Positions 18,873-27,331 of a stretch of 64,000 bases of DNA are shown here, piece by piece (the stretch's first letter is position 1; every line of letters begins with the position of its first letter). A model generated the notes under the pieces. That model worked only from the letters and a program-made list of their open reading frames with translations. It ran no database searches and was not told the DNA's origin. The translations under genes and the position numbers were made by a program. The DNA comes from Streptomyces pluripotens (GTDB lineage Bacteria; Actinomycetota; Actinomycetes; Streptomycetales; Streptomycetaceae): positions 7,006,001 through 7,070,000 of the forward strand of contig NZ_CP021080.1 in the NCBI RefSeq assembly GCF_000802245.2. The letters run 5' to 3'.

Positions 18873-19581
18873 GGAACGCCTGCACCGCAAGCGTGGCGGA
18901 CCTCGCCGCCACGGGGCCGGAGACAACAAGCACCCGGTCCTCGCCCCCGCGGACCGGGTCCTGCTGAGCGTGATCTACCTCCGGCACGTGTGCTCACAGA
19001 ACCTGCTGGCCGAGATGCTGGGCCTGTGCCAGCGCACCATCGGCCCGTCCATCAAGGAGGTCCGACGGCTCCTTCAGGAAAGCAGCATCTCCATCACACC
19101 CACCACGCTGTGTTTCTCAAGCGGTCAGGAGATCGAGGACTTCGTACGCACCGGGGCACCGGTCACCGCCCGGCTCCAGCTCACGCACCGCCTGGCCGAC
19201 CCGTCCCTGACCGGGATGGACCGCGCTGAACTCGCCGACCTCATCGACCAGTTGTCGCTGCAGCAGGCCGCCTTGATCGAGCGGCGCCGCCACCATCAGC
19301 GCGGCGGACCGCGTCAGCCAGGCACCCGCGGAGGCGTCTTCCGTCAGAAGATCACCGATGCCGAACGCCTCCTGGCCGCCGTCCTTTATCAGCGCAAGCT
19401 CGGCACTCGGCAGGTCCTGGCGGATGCTTTCGGCGTCAGTCTCGGCACCCTCAACAACGCCCTCGCCGACGCCCACCCCGTCCTCCACGAAGCCGGAATC
19501 GCCCTGCCGCCCGCCCCGACCCGCTTCACCAGCGGCGCCGAATTGCTCGCATCCGTCAGCAGCGACACGCCAACAGGTTGA
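18532..19581 (+). CDS. Transposase continuation with tandem C-terminal domain repeats
   Basis: This frame is entered from the catalytic frame near 18618 rather than initiated at its own first codon. It supplies the standard transposase ending (LPIEYHDTHGAWNYTVRPI) and then about 290 extra residues. Those contain two copies of one module: LTGMSREELAAL...RGGPRRHG...RVLLSVIYLRHVCSQNLLAEML and LTGMDRAELADL...RGGPRQPG...RLLAAVLYQRKLGTRQVLADAF, each followed by a segment ending in SGQEIEDFV or SGAELLASV. Each copy contains a helix-turn-helix-like stretch, so it may bind the element's ends or target. NCBI-style annotation would probably call it an ISAzo13-like transposase-related protein. Confidence 0.75.
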   Translation: MKSLSSPSPRPAPVVGCGSKRNSTPAAIPLGIAISKAQLKGLPIEYHDTHGAWNYTVRPIADHVDGELAQVADQDTARRRVLDLLSEPALTGMSREELAALCGKITPELGSLREERLHRKRGGPRRHGAGDNKHPVLAPADRVLLSVIYLRHVCSQNLLAEMLGLCQRTIGPSIKEVRRLLQESSISITPTTLCFSSGQEIEDFVRTGAPVTARLQLTHRLADPSLTGMDRAELADLIDQLSLQQAALIERRRHHQRGGPRQPGTRGGVFRQKITDAERLLAAVLYQRKLGTRQVLADAFGVSLGTLNNALADAHPVLHEAGIALPPAPTRFTSGAELLASVSSDTPTG

Positions 19582-19596
19582 TTCTCTACGGCTCCC
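19577..19596 (-). repeat. Right terminal inverted repeat of the IS
   Basis: Reads GGGAGCCGTAGAGAATCAAC on the minus strand. It begins within the last codons of the second transposase frame, so coding sequence runs almost to the element's end. Confidence 0.75.
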
Positions 19597-19905
19597 AGGC
19601 CTTCCGTACCGGTCACCGGTACGGAAGCTGGCCGCTGGTGAACGCGTCTGACGGGGGACCGGGGCGGAGCCAGGTCTCCGCCCCGTAGACGGACGGCGAC
19701 GCCCGCACCCGGCGGAGGGGCGGTGCCGCAACCGGCGGCAATCGCCCGTCACGACCGGGCGGCACGCACTCTCGCCGCCCGCCCGAAACCCAAGCACGTC
19801 CCGTACGAGGGCTTCCGGCCGGCACCCTACGGCTTCCGGCCAGCGGGCCCCCGGAGCATGCGCCGGACGCTGCGCCTCGAGATGCGAACGTGCCGTGCTG
19901 CGGCA
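19597..19905. other. Region after the IS: displaced tauD tail and intergenic DNA
   Basis: The first bases probably hold the original end of the dioxygenase gene; depending on the exact target duplication it would stop at 19638-19689. It contains the 27-base palindrome at 19601-19627. From about 19690 to the stop of the metallophosphoesterase gene at 19906 I see no supported gene, only a GC-rich stretch with a repeated CTTCCGGCC motif (19811 and 19832). Confidence 0.5.
19601..19627. repeat. Perfect 13+1+13 palindrome beside the IS right end
   Basis: CTTCCGTACCGGT-C-ACCGGTACGGAAG, four bases outside the IS terminal repeat. It could be a transcription terminator or a hairpin recognised as insertion target. 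It would lie inside the tail of the interrupted gene. Confidence 0.7.
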
Positions 19906-21444
19906 CTAGCCGGTGCGGTCGGCCGGGTGCGATCGGTACAGCGGGATGACGACCTCGTCCTCGACTGGAGGGTCGAGTTCCTGCGCACGGTGACCGGTCG
20001 CGGCGAAGCAGCGTAGCCGGACCTCCTCTGCTGCGACGTCCAGGCGCAGGAAGCACTTGAAGAAGGGCGGGCTATAGGTGGCGGAGGACGGTGAGAACAA
20101 GTGCGTGTAGAGCCTCCGCACCGGCAGCCGGAACCGGGAGGGGCGCTCGGGGCGGCTGCCGGTGCCGAGGAGGCTCGCGACCAGCCGGGTGCGCCGGGTG
20201 ATGCGGGCGTCGGGGCCCGGCGCCCGGCCCGGCTCGATACCGAGGCGTGCGGCGACGATGGAGGATGCCTCGGCTTCGGTCAGGGCGAAGAAACGGCGCA
20301 GCCTCAGTCGACGGCCGTAGAGGCGGCTGTAGAAGGCCAGTGAGTCGCCGCGCAGCGGATAGCAGCGGAACTCGCGTTCGGTGACGCCCCCGACCGACAC
20401 CCGCGGGATGGTGTGCGTGGCGTGCATGAACGCCCCGCCCCCGCCCGCGACCACATACTGGATGACGCGGCCGTCCACGTCGATTGGGTACCGTTGGTAG
20501 TTGTGGATGTCGCCGCCGATCGCCGCTACGTAGTGGTGTTCCGGGGTCCGGACGATGTCGTCCACGGTGCCCCCACCTTCAATGGCGCACGGGTGGTGCT
20601 CGCCGTCAACGTACAAGGGTGACCCGGTGATCAAGATCTTCGGCTTCGGTCCCGTGGACACCTGGCGCAGCCAGGCGCCCTGCTCCGCGTCGATCGTGCC
20701 GAGCAACCCGGTGTCAATGCCGACGATGCGTATCGGCCCGGCGTCGATCGCCCAGTACGGGCCGGGCTGCACTGCCTGTTGAGCAGGAGCGCACCGCAAC
20801 GCCCGGTCCGCGGCGAACTGTTGCTCGTCGGCCGGGCGCGGCCGGTGCCACAGCGTCGTGCGCCACCAGGCGCGGGTGAGCGGGCGGGGGCGGGGCTCAG
20901 GAGGGAGCGGCGGGGCATCGGCGCAGAAGACACGCATGAAGGCGCCGAGGTCCTCGTACCAGTCGTGGTTACCGGGTATCGCATAGATCGGTGCCGGATA
21001 GTCCCGGTACGGCCGGAAGAACTTGTTCCCGTAGTCGTCGGTGCTCCCCACCGGATAAATGACGTCGCTCGCGATCACCGCGAACTCCGTGTCCTGACCC
21101 GCCCTCAGCAGTCCGGGTACGACGGCGTACTGGGAGTCGTCGCCCTCGCCGGTGTCCCCGACGACCAGGAAGGAGAAGCTACCCGGCACCTCGTGCCGGA
21201 GCACCTTGTCGGCGGGCGCTCCCGCTGCCTGCCGCTGGGCCACCCAGCGGCTGCGGGTGCGGCCGGTGGGATCGCCGAACCACGAGGCCAGCACGCCGTT
21301 GCGGGCGGCCCACAGGGTCTTCGGGTTCAGCCAGGACAGCTTCTCGACATGGTCCGGCATCAACTGCTGGTAGGCGCCGCGTTCGGTCGAGCCCCAGCCG
21401 GCGCCTTGCGCGGTATCGCGTGAGGAGTCAGACACGCGGTGCAC
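19906..21444 (-). CDS. Calcineurin-like metallophosphoesterase
   Basis: A 512-residue predicted dinuclear-metal phosphoesterase. Metal-site motifs are FLVVGDTGEGDD (D-x-E/D region), SDVIYP, AIPGNHDWYEDL and the late GGDIHNYQRYP. Residues 1-90 (HVEKLSWLNPKTLWAARNGV and on) form an extra N-terminal region, and about 190 residues follow the catalytic domain, ending in a beta-rich part (FFKCFLRLDVAAEEVRLRCF). There is no signal peptide, so it is probably cytosolic; substrate unknown. The first GTG at 21444 is used here; a second GTG three codons later is equally possible because neither has a clear ribosome site. Confidence 0.85.
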   Translation of the reverse strand: MHRVSDSSRDTAQGAGWGSTERGAYQQLMPDHVEKLSWLNPKTLWAARNGVLASWFGDPTGRTRSRWVAQRQAAGAPADKVLRHEVPGSFSFLVVGDTGEGDDSQYAVVPGLLRAGQDTEFAVIASDVIYPVGSTDDYGNKFFRPYRDYPAPIYAIPGNHDWYEDLGAFMRVFCADAPPLPPEPRPRPLTRAWWRTTLWHRPRPADEQQFAADRALRCAPAQQAVQPGPYWAIDAGPIRIVGIDTGLLGTIDAEQGAWLRQVSTGPKPKILITGSPLYVDGEHHPCAIEGGGTVDDIVRTPEHHYVAAIGGDIHNYQRYPIDVDGRVIQYVVAGGGGAFMHATHTIPRVSVGGVTEREFRCYPLRGDSLAFYSRLYGRRLRLRRFFALTEAEASSIVAARLGIEPGRAPGPDARITRRTRLVASLLGTGSRPERPSRFRLPVRRLYTHLFSPSSATYSPPFFKCFLRLDVAAEEVRLRCFAATGHRAQELDPPVEDEVVIPLYRSHPADRTG

Positions 21445-22016
21445 CGTAACAACGTGCCGGCCGTGGCTGGGATGCCGGGGTCGTGGTCCAACAGCCTTGC
21501 CTGACGGGTGTGTTCCCGTCGGGCAGGCTCAGCGTGAGCGTGGCCCTGCGCTGGGAACCGGAAGAGTCCCGGGCCACTCGCCTTCGCCGGAGGGGTGACC
21601 GAATGGAGAGCACGGGCGGCGTTGTGCTTCGTCGCCGTGTCGGACCAGGAAGCCACAGGCGTTCGTGGGCTGGCCGCCCGGGTCCCGTACGGCGTGGGTG
21701 TGATCAATGTGGGTGTTGGGCTGGGCAGCACCGCTTTCACGACGTCGCTCTGCCGCCGGGACCGCGGGTGAGCGATGTCGGCGCGAAAGGTGCTGCACCG
21801 CCACGCCGGGAACGAGGAGCATAGGGAAAACCCTCGAATACCTCCTGTGTGACTGTCATGTTCGAGTCAATACTGAGACTCTGCCGAACACACCGAATCC
21901 CCACGGTGTGCGTTCACATCACGGTTCCGCACAGCTCAGCTCGCCCGGGCGGCAGACCCGTCCGCCCGGTCTCTGTCACCGGCCGCGACCCGGCGGCCGC
22001 AGCAGGAGGAGTACGA
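21445..22016. other. Intergenic region upstream of the M4 protease gene
   Basis: No gene firmly supported. A 10-bp hairpin with one G-U pair (GCCTGACGGG-tgtgtt-CCCGTCGGGC) lies at 21499-21524. A 58-residue frame at 21595-21771 (VTEWRARAALCFVAVSD start) reads protein-like but has no spaced ribosome site. The less GC-rich stretch at 21825-21900 probably holds the protease promoter. Confidence 0.4.
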
Positions 22017-24473
22017 GTGAGACGCCTTCCCCACACCGCCCTTCCCCACAACCCGCCTACAGGCAGACCCCGTTCTCGCAGGGGTCTGAACGGCAAACGG
22101 GCCACGGTCGGAGCCGCCTTGGTCTCCACCGCGGCCTTCCTCGCCGTCGGCATCCAGGCGGTACCGGCGACCGCCAAACCGGCCTCGCCCCATCCCAGCC
22201 CGCTGCGCACCGGCGGCATGGAGGCCAGGCTGAGCCCGGCCCAGCACAAGGCGCTGATGAAGTCCGCGAGGCAGGAGACCGCCGCGACCGCCCGCACCCT
22301 CGGGCTCGGGGCGAAGGAAAAGCTGGTCGTCAAGGACGTCGTCAAGGACAACGACGGCACCGTGCACACGCGGTACGAGCGCACGTACGCAGGTCTGCCC
22401 GTCCTGGGCGGTGACCTCGTCGTGCACACCCCGCCCGTCTCCCTGGCCGCGGGAACCGTGCGCACGACGTACAACAACAAGCACCGGATCAAGGTCGCTT
22501 CCACCACCGCGACCTTCGCCAAGTCGGCCGCCGAGAGCAAGGCCCTCAAGGCCGCGAAGACCCTCGACGCCAAGAAGACCACCACCGACAGCGCCCGGAA
22601 GGTGATCTGGGCCGGCACGGGTACCCCGAAGCTCGCCTGGGAGACGGTGATCGGCGGCTTCCAGGACGACGGCACGCCCAGCCAGCTGCACGTCATCACC
22701 GACGCCAGAACCGGCAAGGAGCTGTACCGGTACCAGGCCATCAAGACCGGTACCGGCAACACCCAGTACAGCGGAACCGTGAGCTTGAACACCACACAGT
22801 CGGGGTCGACGTACCAGCTCTACGACACCACGCGCGGCGGTCACAAGACCTACAACCTCAACCACGGGACCTCCGGCACCGGCACCCTGATGACCGACTC
22901 CGATGACGTCTGGGGCGACGGGACCGGTTCCAACGCCCAGACGGCCGGCGCCGACGCCGCCTACGGCGCGCAGGAGACCTGGGACTTCTACAAGAACACG
23001 TTCGGCCGCAGCGGCATCCGCGACGACGGGGTCGCCGCCTACTCGCGCGTGCACTACAGCAGCAACTACGTCAACGCGTTCTGGGACGACAGTTGTTTCT
23101 GTATGACGTATGGTGACGGTTCCGGCGGCACCCACGCCCTGACCTCGCTCGACGTGGCCGGCCACGAGATGACCCACGGTGTCACCTCCAACACCGCGGG
23201 CCTGGAGTACAGCGGTGAGTCAGGTGGTCTGAACGAGGCCACTTCCGACATCTTCGGCACGGGCGTGGAGTTCTACGCCAACAACAGCTCCGACCCCGGT
23301 GACTACCTCATCGGCGAGAAGATCGACATCAACGGTGACGGTTCGCCGCTGCGCTACATGGACAAGCCGAGCAAGGACGGCGGTTCCGCGGACTCCTGGT
23401 ACTCCGGGGTCGGCAACCTGGACGTGCACTACTCCTCGGGTCCGGCGAACCACATGTTCTACCTGCTGTCGGAGGGCAGCGGCACCAAGGTCATCAACGG
23501 CGTGACCTACAACAGCCCCACCTCCGACGGGGTGGCCGTCACCGGCATCGGGCGGGCCGCCGCCCTGCAGATCTGGTACAAGGCCCTGACGACGTACATG
23601 ACGTCCAGCACCAACTACGCCGACGCCCGGGCCGCCGCTCTGAGTGCTGCCGCCGACCTCTACGGCACCAACTCCACTCAGTACGCCGGAGTGGGCAATG
23701 CCTTCGCCGGCATCAACGTCGGCAGCCACATCACCCCGCCGAGCAGCGGGGTCACGGTGACCAACCCGGGCAGCCAGTCCTCCACGGTCGGTACCGCCGT
23801 CGCCCTGCAGATCCAGGCGAGCAGCAGCAACAGCGGCGCACTGACATACAGCGCCTCGGGCCTGCCGTCGGGTCTCTCGATCAGCAGCTCCAGCGGCCTG
23901 ATCTCCGGCACGCCCACCACGGCGGGCACCTACACCACCACCGTCACGGTGAGCGACTCCACCGGCGCGACCGGCACCGCGACCTTCACCTGGACGGTCA
24001 GCTCCAGCGGAGGTGGCGGTTGCGGCTCCGCGCAGCTGCTGAACAACCCGGGCTTCGAGTCGGGCAACACTGGCTGGACCGCGACCAGCGGCGTCATCAC
24101 CACCTCCAGTGGTGAGGCGGCCCACAGCGGCTCCTACAAGGCCTGGCTGGACGGCTACGGCTCCTCGCACACCGACACGTTGTCCCAGTCGGTGACGATC
24201 CCCGCGGGGTGCACGGCGACCCTGACCTTCTACCTGCACATCGACAGCTCGGAGTACACCTCCAGTACCCCGTACGACAAGATGACGGTGACCGCCGGTT
24301 CGAAGACCCTGGCGACCTACTCGAACCTCGACGAGGCCTCCGGCTTCAGCAAGAAGACCTTCGACCTGTCCTCGCTGGCGGGCCAGACGGTCACGCTGAA
24401 GTTCAACGGTGTGGAGGACTACTCCCTCCAGACCAGCTTCGTCGTGGACGACACCGCCCTGACGACCAGCTGA
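22017..24473 (+). CDS. Secreted M4 (thermolysin-family) metalloprotease with C-terminal accessory domains
   Basis: An 818-residue exported zinc protease. A twin-Arg-containing signal region (GRPRSRRGLNGKRATVGAAL, cleavage near VPATAKP) is followed by an FTP/PepSY propeptide (RYERTYAGLPVLGGDLVVHT, LHVITDARTGKELYRYQ), the M4 catalytic domain with zinc ligands in GHEMTHGVTSNTAGL (HExxH from residue 383) and the third ligand in GGLNEATSDIFG, an Ig-like domain (VTVTNPGSQSSTVGTAVALQ) and a final 145-residue beta-sandwich (LLNNPGFESGNTGWTATSG to SFVVDDTALTTS). That last module recurs in the M1 protease at 61303. I chose the GTG at 22017 because of the AGGAGG eight bases upstream. Confidence 0.94.
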   Translation: MRRLPHTALPHNPPTGRPRSRRGLNGKRATVGAALVSTAAFLAVGIQAVPATAKPASPHPSPLRTGGMEARLSPAQHKALMKSARQETAATARTLGLGAKEKLVVKDVVKDNDGTVHTRYERTYAGLPVLGGDLVVHTPPVSLAAGTVRTTYNNKHRIKVASTTATFAKSAAESKALKAAKTLDAKKTTTDSARKVIWAGTGTPKLAWETVIGGFQDDGTPSQLHVITDARTGKELYRYQAIKTGTGNTQYSGTVSLNTTQSGSTYQLYDTTRGGHKTYNLNHGTSGTGTLMTDSDDVWGDGTGSNAQTAGADAAYGAQETWDFYKNTFGRSGIRDDGVAAYSRVHYSSNYVNAFWDDSCFCMTYGDGSGGTHALTSLDVAGHEMTHGVTSNTAGLEYSGESGGLNEATSDIFGTGVEFYANNSSDPGDYLIGEKIDINGDGSPLRYMDKPSKDGGSADSWYSGVGNLDVHYSSGPANHMFYLLSEGSGTKVINGVTYNSPTSDGVAVTGIGRAAALQIWYKALTTYMTSSTNYADARAAALSAAADLYGTNSTQYAGVGNAFAGINVGSHITPPSSGVTVTNPGSQSSTVGTAVALQIQASSSNSGALTYSASGLPSGLSISSSSGLISGTPTTAGTYTTTVTVSDSTGATGTATFTWTVSSSGGGGCGSAQLLNNPGFESGNTGWTATSGVITTSSGEAAHSGSYKAWLDGYGSSHTDTLSQSVTIPAGCTATLTFYLHIDSSEYTSSTPYDKMTVTAGSKTLATYSNLDEASGFSKKTFDLSSLAGQTVTLKFNGVEDYSLQTSFVVDDTALTTS

Positions 24474-24489
24474 GCCGTACGGCATCCCG

Positions 24490-24526
24490 GTTCCCGCACG
24501 CGGAGCACCGCTCCGCGTGCGGGAAC
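24490..24526. terminator. Bidirectional hairpin terminator
   Basis: GTTCCCGCACGCGGAGC-acc-GCTCCGCGTGCGGGAAC, a perfect 17-bp stem with a 3-base loop, lies between the convergent M4 protease and YrdC-type genes. Confidence 0.9.
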
Positions 24527-24617
24527 AACTGGTTGCCGGCCCACCCCTTGGAGCCGCGCCCGTACCCGGCGACCGTGGTGCCCCGGGGCACGGACGCGGT
24601 CCGCGGATCCCACACGC

Positions 24618-25238
24618 TCACTCGAAGCGGCTGGTGTCTCCCGCGCCGCGCCGCACGATCTCCGCCTCGCCGCTGGAGAAGTCCACCACGGTCGTCGGCT
24701 CGGTCCCGCAGTCGCCGGAGTCGATCACCGCGTCCACTGCGTGGTCGAGCCGGTCCTTGATCTCCCAGCCCTGCGTCATCGGCTCCTCCTCGTCCGGCAT
24801 CAGCAGTGTGCTGGACAGCAGCGGCTCACCGAGCTCCCTCAGCAGCGCCTGGGTGACCACGTGGGCGGGGATGCGTACCCCCACCGTCTTTTTCTTCGGG
24901 TGCAGCAGTTTGCGCGGCACCTCGCGGGTGGCCGGGAGGATGAAGGTGTAGCTGCCCGGCGTCGACGCCTTCACCGCACGGAACACGTCGTTGTCCACCC
25001 GTACGAACTGGCCGAGCTGTGCGAAGTCCCGGCACATCAGCGTGAAGTGGTGCCGGTCGTCGAGACGGCGGATCGAGCGGATCCGGTCGATGCCGTCCCG
25101 GCTGCCCAGCCGGCAGCCCAGCGCGTAACAAGAGTCGGTCGGGTATGCGATGAGCGCCCCCGAGCGCACCGCGTCGGCGATCTGGGCGATGCTGCGCTGC
25201 TGCGGGTTCTCGGGGTGCACGTCGAAGTACTTCGCCAT
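24618..25238 (-). CDS. YrdC/Sua5-family L-threonylcarbamoyladenylate synthase-type protein
   Basis: A 206-residue YrdC-domain protein: SGALIAYPTDSCYALGCRL, RRLDDRHHFTLMCRDF, SYTFILPATREVPRKLLHPKKKTVGVRIPAH and LLSSTLLMP are the conserved nucleotide- and threonine-binding segments. Family members make threonylcarbamoyl-AMP for tRNA t6A37, and close homologues act in other carbamoyl transfers. Its length lacks the Sua5 C-terminal domain. Streptomycetes usually carry a housekeeping copy next to prmC, so this may be the second, broader-function copy. The ATG at 25236-25238 is used. No operon partner. Confidence 0.88.
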   Translation of the reverse strand: MAKYFDVHPENPQQRSIAQIADAVRSGALIAYPTDSCYALGCRLGSRDGIDRIRSIRRLDDRHHFTLMCRDFAQLGQFVRVDNDVFRAVKASTPGSYTFILPATREVPRKLLHPKKKTVGVRIPAHVVTQALLRELGEPLLSSTLLMPDEEEPMTQGWEIKDRLDHAVDAVIDSGDCGTEPTTVVDFSSGEAEIVRRGAGDTSRFE

Positions 25239-25409
25239 CCGCAGAGCTTATGCCCTGGCCGGGTACGGAACGCGCAGGCCTGCCCCCGGTCGTGCCCGCC
25301 CCGGGCTGCGGCGCGCCGCGCACCGCCCGTACTCCGCTTCGGCTCGCGCCCCGCCGCGGGTGTGCCGTCGTGCCCGTGGCGTTCTCCTCCCACCGGTGCG
25401 GCCACCTCT

Positions 25410-26657
25410 TCACCCGGTCGACGGCTGGGCCGGCAGGTTGAAGACGTGCTGCGGTGAGATGATCTGCGTGATCGCCTGGCCGAACAGGGTGCCGGGTGCC
25501 TCTCCGTCATGCTGGATGTCGGTGTTGAGAAGCACCACCAGGCTGGTCCGCGTAGCCGGCAGGTAGAGGGTCAGGGACTCATAGCCCGGCAGGGAACCGT
25601 TGTGGCCGATCCACCCGTGCACATTGAAGATTCCCAGCCCGTACCCTGCTCCCGGGACCGGGCCCGGCGGGAAGGTGAGCCGCTGCGCCTGCATGGCGGG
25701 GCTGATCAGGCGGCTCCCGTCGGGTAGTTGGCCGGTGGCGACGGTGGGCGCCCAGATGTGCAGGTCGTGCAGTGTGGAGACCATCGCGCCGGCCGCCCAG
25801 GCCCAGGATGGGTCCCAGTCGGCAGTGTCGGCCACCTGCCCGTTCGCGGTCTGGTTGGAGTAGCCCTGCGCATGTGGAGAGGGAAACTCGCTGCCCGTCG
25901 GGAAGAGCGTCTGACCCATGCCGGTCGGGGCGAGGATGTGCTGCTCGATGTAGTTCCCGATCGGTTGACCGCTTTCCTTCTCCACCACCAGACCGAGCAG
26001 GATGAGATTGGTGTTGCAGTAGGAGAACTTCTGCCCCGGTGGGAACAGCACCGGATGCCGGAAGGCGTAGCTGAGCAGTTGTTGCGGTGTGAAGGGGCGT
26101 TGCGGGTCGGACGTGAGTGCCTTGACGAAGCCTTCGTCCTGAGTGTAATTGAACAATCCACTGCGCATGTCGGCCAGTTGCCGCAAGGTGATGTCACTGC
26201 CGTTCGGCACACCGTCGATGTACTTGCCGATCGGATCGTCCAGGCTGACCTTTCCCTGGTCCGCCAGCTGCAGCAGTGCGGTCACGGTGAACGTCTTGGT
26301 CTCACTGCCGATGCGCATGGAGAGGCCTGGGGTCATCCTCCGTCCGGTCGTCTTGTCGGCGACGCCGAACGAGCGGACGTAACTGGGCTGCCCCGGAGTC
26401 CAGACGCCCACCATCACTCCGGGTACGTTCGCCTCGCTCATCACCTGCTGGACGGCTGCGTCGAGTTGGCGGGCCACAGCGGGGGTGAGGGGGAGGACTT
26501 CCGGCCCCGAGGGCGACGGCGACGGACTGGGTGCGCTGGCCGCGGACGTGGCCGGGGTGGAGACCGGAACGGCACCCGCGGTGAGCGGCGCCATCAGTGT
26601 CCCCGCCGTCACGACGATCACGACCCCCCGGCACAGGCGTGCGGATGTGTGCGACAT
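25410..26657 (-). CDS. Secreted serine hydrolase, beta-lactamase/DD-peptidase family
   Basis: A 415-residue exported penicillin-binding-fold hydrolase (serine-type D-Ala-D-Ala carboxypeptidase or esterase class, MEROPS S12-like). Signal peptide: RLCRGVVIVVTAGTLMAPLTAGAV, followed by a Ser/Pro linker. Catalytic motifs: SxxK in GSETKTFT, YxN in FSYCNTNLI, and an HxG-type triad in GHNGSLPGYESL. The ATG at 26655-26657 has GGAG seven bases upstream. A role in cell-wall peptide trimming or beta-lactam tolerance is possible but unproven. The C-terminal residues QHVFNLPAQPSTG look like a tail without anchor. Confidence 0.9.
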   Translation of the reverse strand: MSHTSARLCRGVVIVVTAGTLMAPLTAGAVPVSTPATSAASAPSPSPSPSGPEVLPLTPAVARQLDAAVQQVMSEANVPGVMVGVWTPGQPSYVRSFGVADKTTGRRMTPGLSMRIGSETKTFTVTALLQLADQGKVSLDDPIGKYIDGVPNGSDITLRQLADMRSGLFNYTQDEGFVKALTSDPQRPFTPQQLLSYAFRHPVLFPPGQKFSYCNTNLILLGLVVEKESGQPIGNYIEQHILAPTGMGQTLFPTGSEFPSPHAQGYSNQTANGQVADTADWDPSWAWAAGAMVSTLHDLHIWAPTVATGQLPDGSRLISPAMQAQRLTFPPGPVPGAGYGLGIFNVHGWIGHNGSLPGYESLTLYLPATRTSLVVLLNTDIQHDGEAPGTLFGQAITQIISPQHVFNLPAQPSTG

Positions 26658-26926
26658 GGGCTGACTCCAAGCACCTGAGAGAGCAACCCGCGGTGCGCGG
26701 GACGGCGGAGCCCGGACCTTCCCAGCATAGAAGTGCTCACCCGACCGCGCCCGTCGAGCCGGAGGGGTGCCGCAGGCTGTGCGTGGCCTTGCCCGCGGTG
26801 CACGCACACGGTCGGTGGGATGCTTGTCCGACGGGCGGAGCGCCCCGTTCGAGCGTTGGCTTCACCCGACCCGGTGAGGCGGTGCGGTGGGGCGTACCGG
26901 TGCCGGGACTCGGACGTTGCCCCGGC

Positions 26927-27199
26927 ATGAACCGCTTGGACCAGCTGAACTGCCTGGACCGGATCGATCCTGCGGACCGGGTCGATCACCTGGATCACGT
27001 GGAGGGTACAGATCGTGTGAGGAGTACGGACCGGTTGGACCGGTCGCACCGGGTGGACCGGGCCGGGGAGCCGATCTACGCCGGGCTCGTCGCGGAGTGG
27101 CGGGCGCAGGGGCGGACCGTCCCCGCCGAACCCGACGCGCTGTGGACCGTACTCGTCGGCCTCCCGCCGCGCGCCCGGTCCGGCTCCGCACGCCCCTGA
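26927..27199 (+). CDS. Small hypothetical protein with repeated L/V-D-R motifs
   Basis: A 90-residue protein. The first 45 residues are a low-complexity run of Asp/Arg/Leu/Val triplets (LDQLNCLDRIDPADRVDHLD, then DRLDRSHRVDR), encoded by a degenerate 9-base repeat around GACCGGGTC. The C-terminal half (EPIYAGLVAEWRAQGRTVPA...WTVLVGLPPR) resembles short streptomycete proteins of unknown function with an EW-x-GRTVP pattern. The ATG at 26927 lacks a strong ribosome site. Coding status is moderately supported by third-position GC and the family-like tail. Confidence 0.5.
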   Translation: MNRLDQLNCLDRIDPADRVDHLDHVEGTDRVRSTDRLDRSHRVDRAGEPIYAGLVAEWRAQGRTVPAEPDALWTVLVGLPPRARSGSARP

Positions 27200-27331
27200 C
27201 ACGCCCAGCGCTCAACTTGGAAGTGCCGCACTGCGTAACGACAGTTGACTCCGGCACTGTCGCGGTGGACCGCGCGGTTGCCCGCACCCTTTCAGCGCGC
27301 CTTTGCCCGCGGCGGACTTCGTCCGACCTGT

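Larger units (their letters stand above)
17441..19596 (+). mobile_element. ISAzo13-family insertion sequence, about 2.16 kb
   Basis: The element is bounded by imperfect terminal inverted repeats: left GGGAGCCGTACGGAAACAAG from 17441 and right (reverse complement) GGGAGCCGTAGAGAATCAAC ending at 19596, 16 of 20 positions identical. It sits inside the 3' part of the tauD-type gene. GGC is found directly outside an A on each side (17437-17439 and 19598-19600), a possible 3-base target duplication; 0- or 1-base duplications also fit, so the exact edge is uncertain by a base. The transposase has the family's DDE residues. The element is larger than usual because of a C-terminal extension after the catalytic domain. 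Confidence 0.85.

Noticed and set aside
21595-21771. A 58-codon frame before the M4 protease gene
   Set aside because: Reads protein-like, but the ribosome-site sequence abuts the start codon and no family is recognisable; kept only as a note.
26940-27070. Possible CRISPR-like repeat
   Set aside because: The 9-base repeats are degenerate, have no spacers and are in one coding frame, so they encode a low-complexity peptide.
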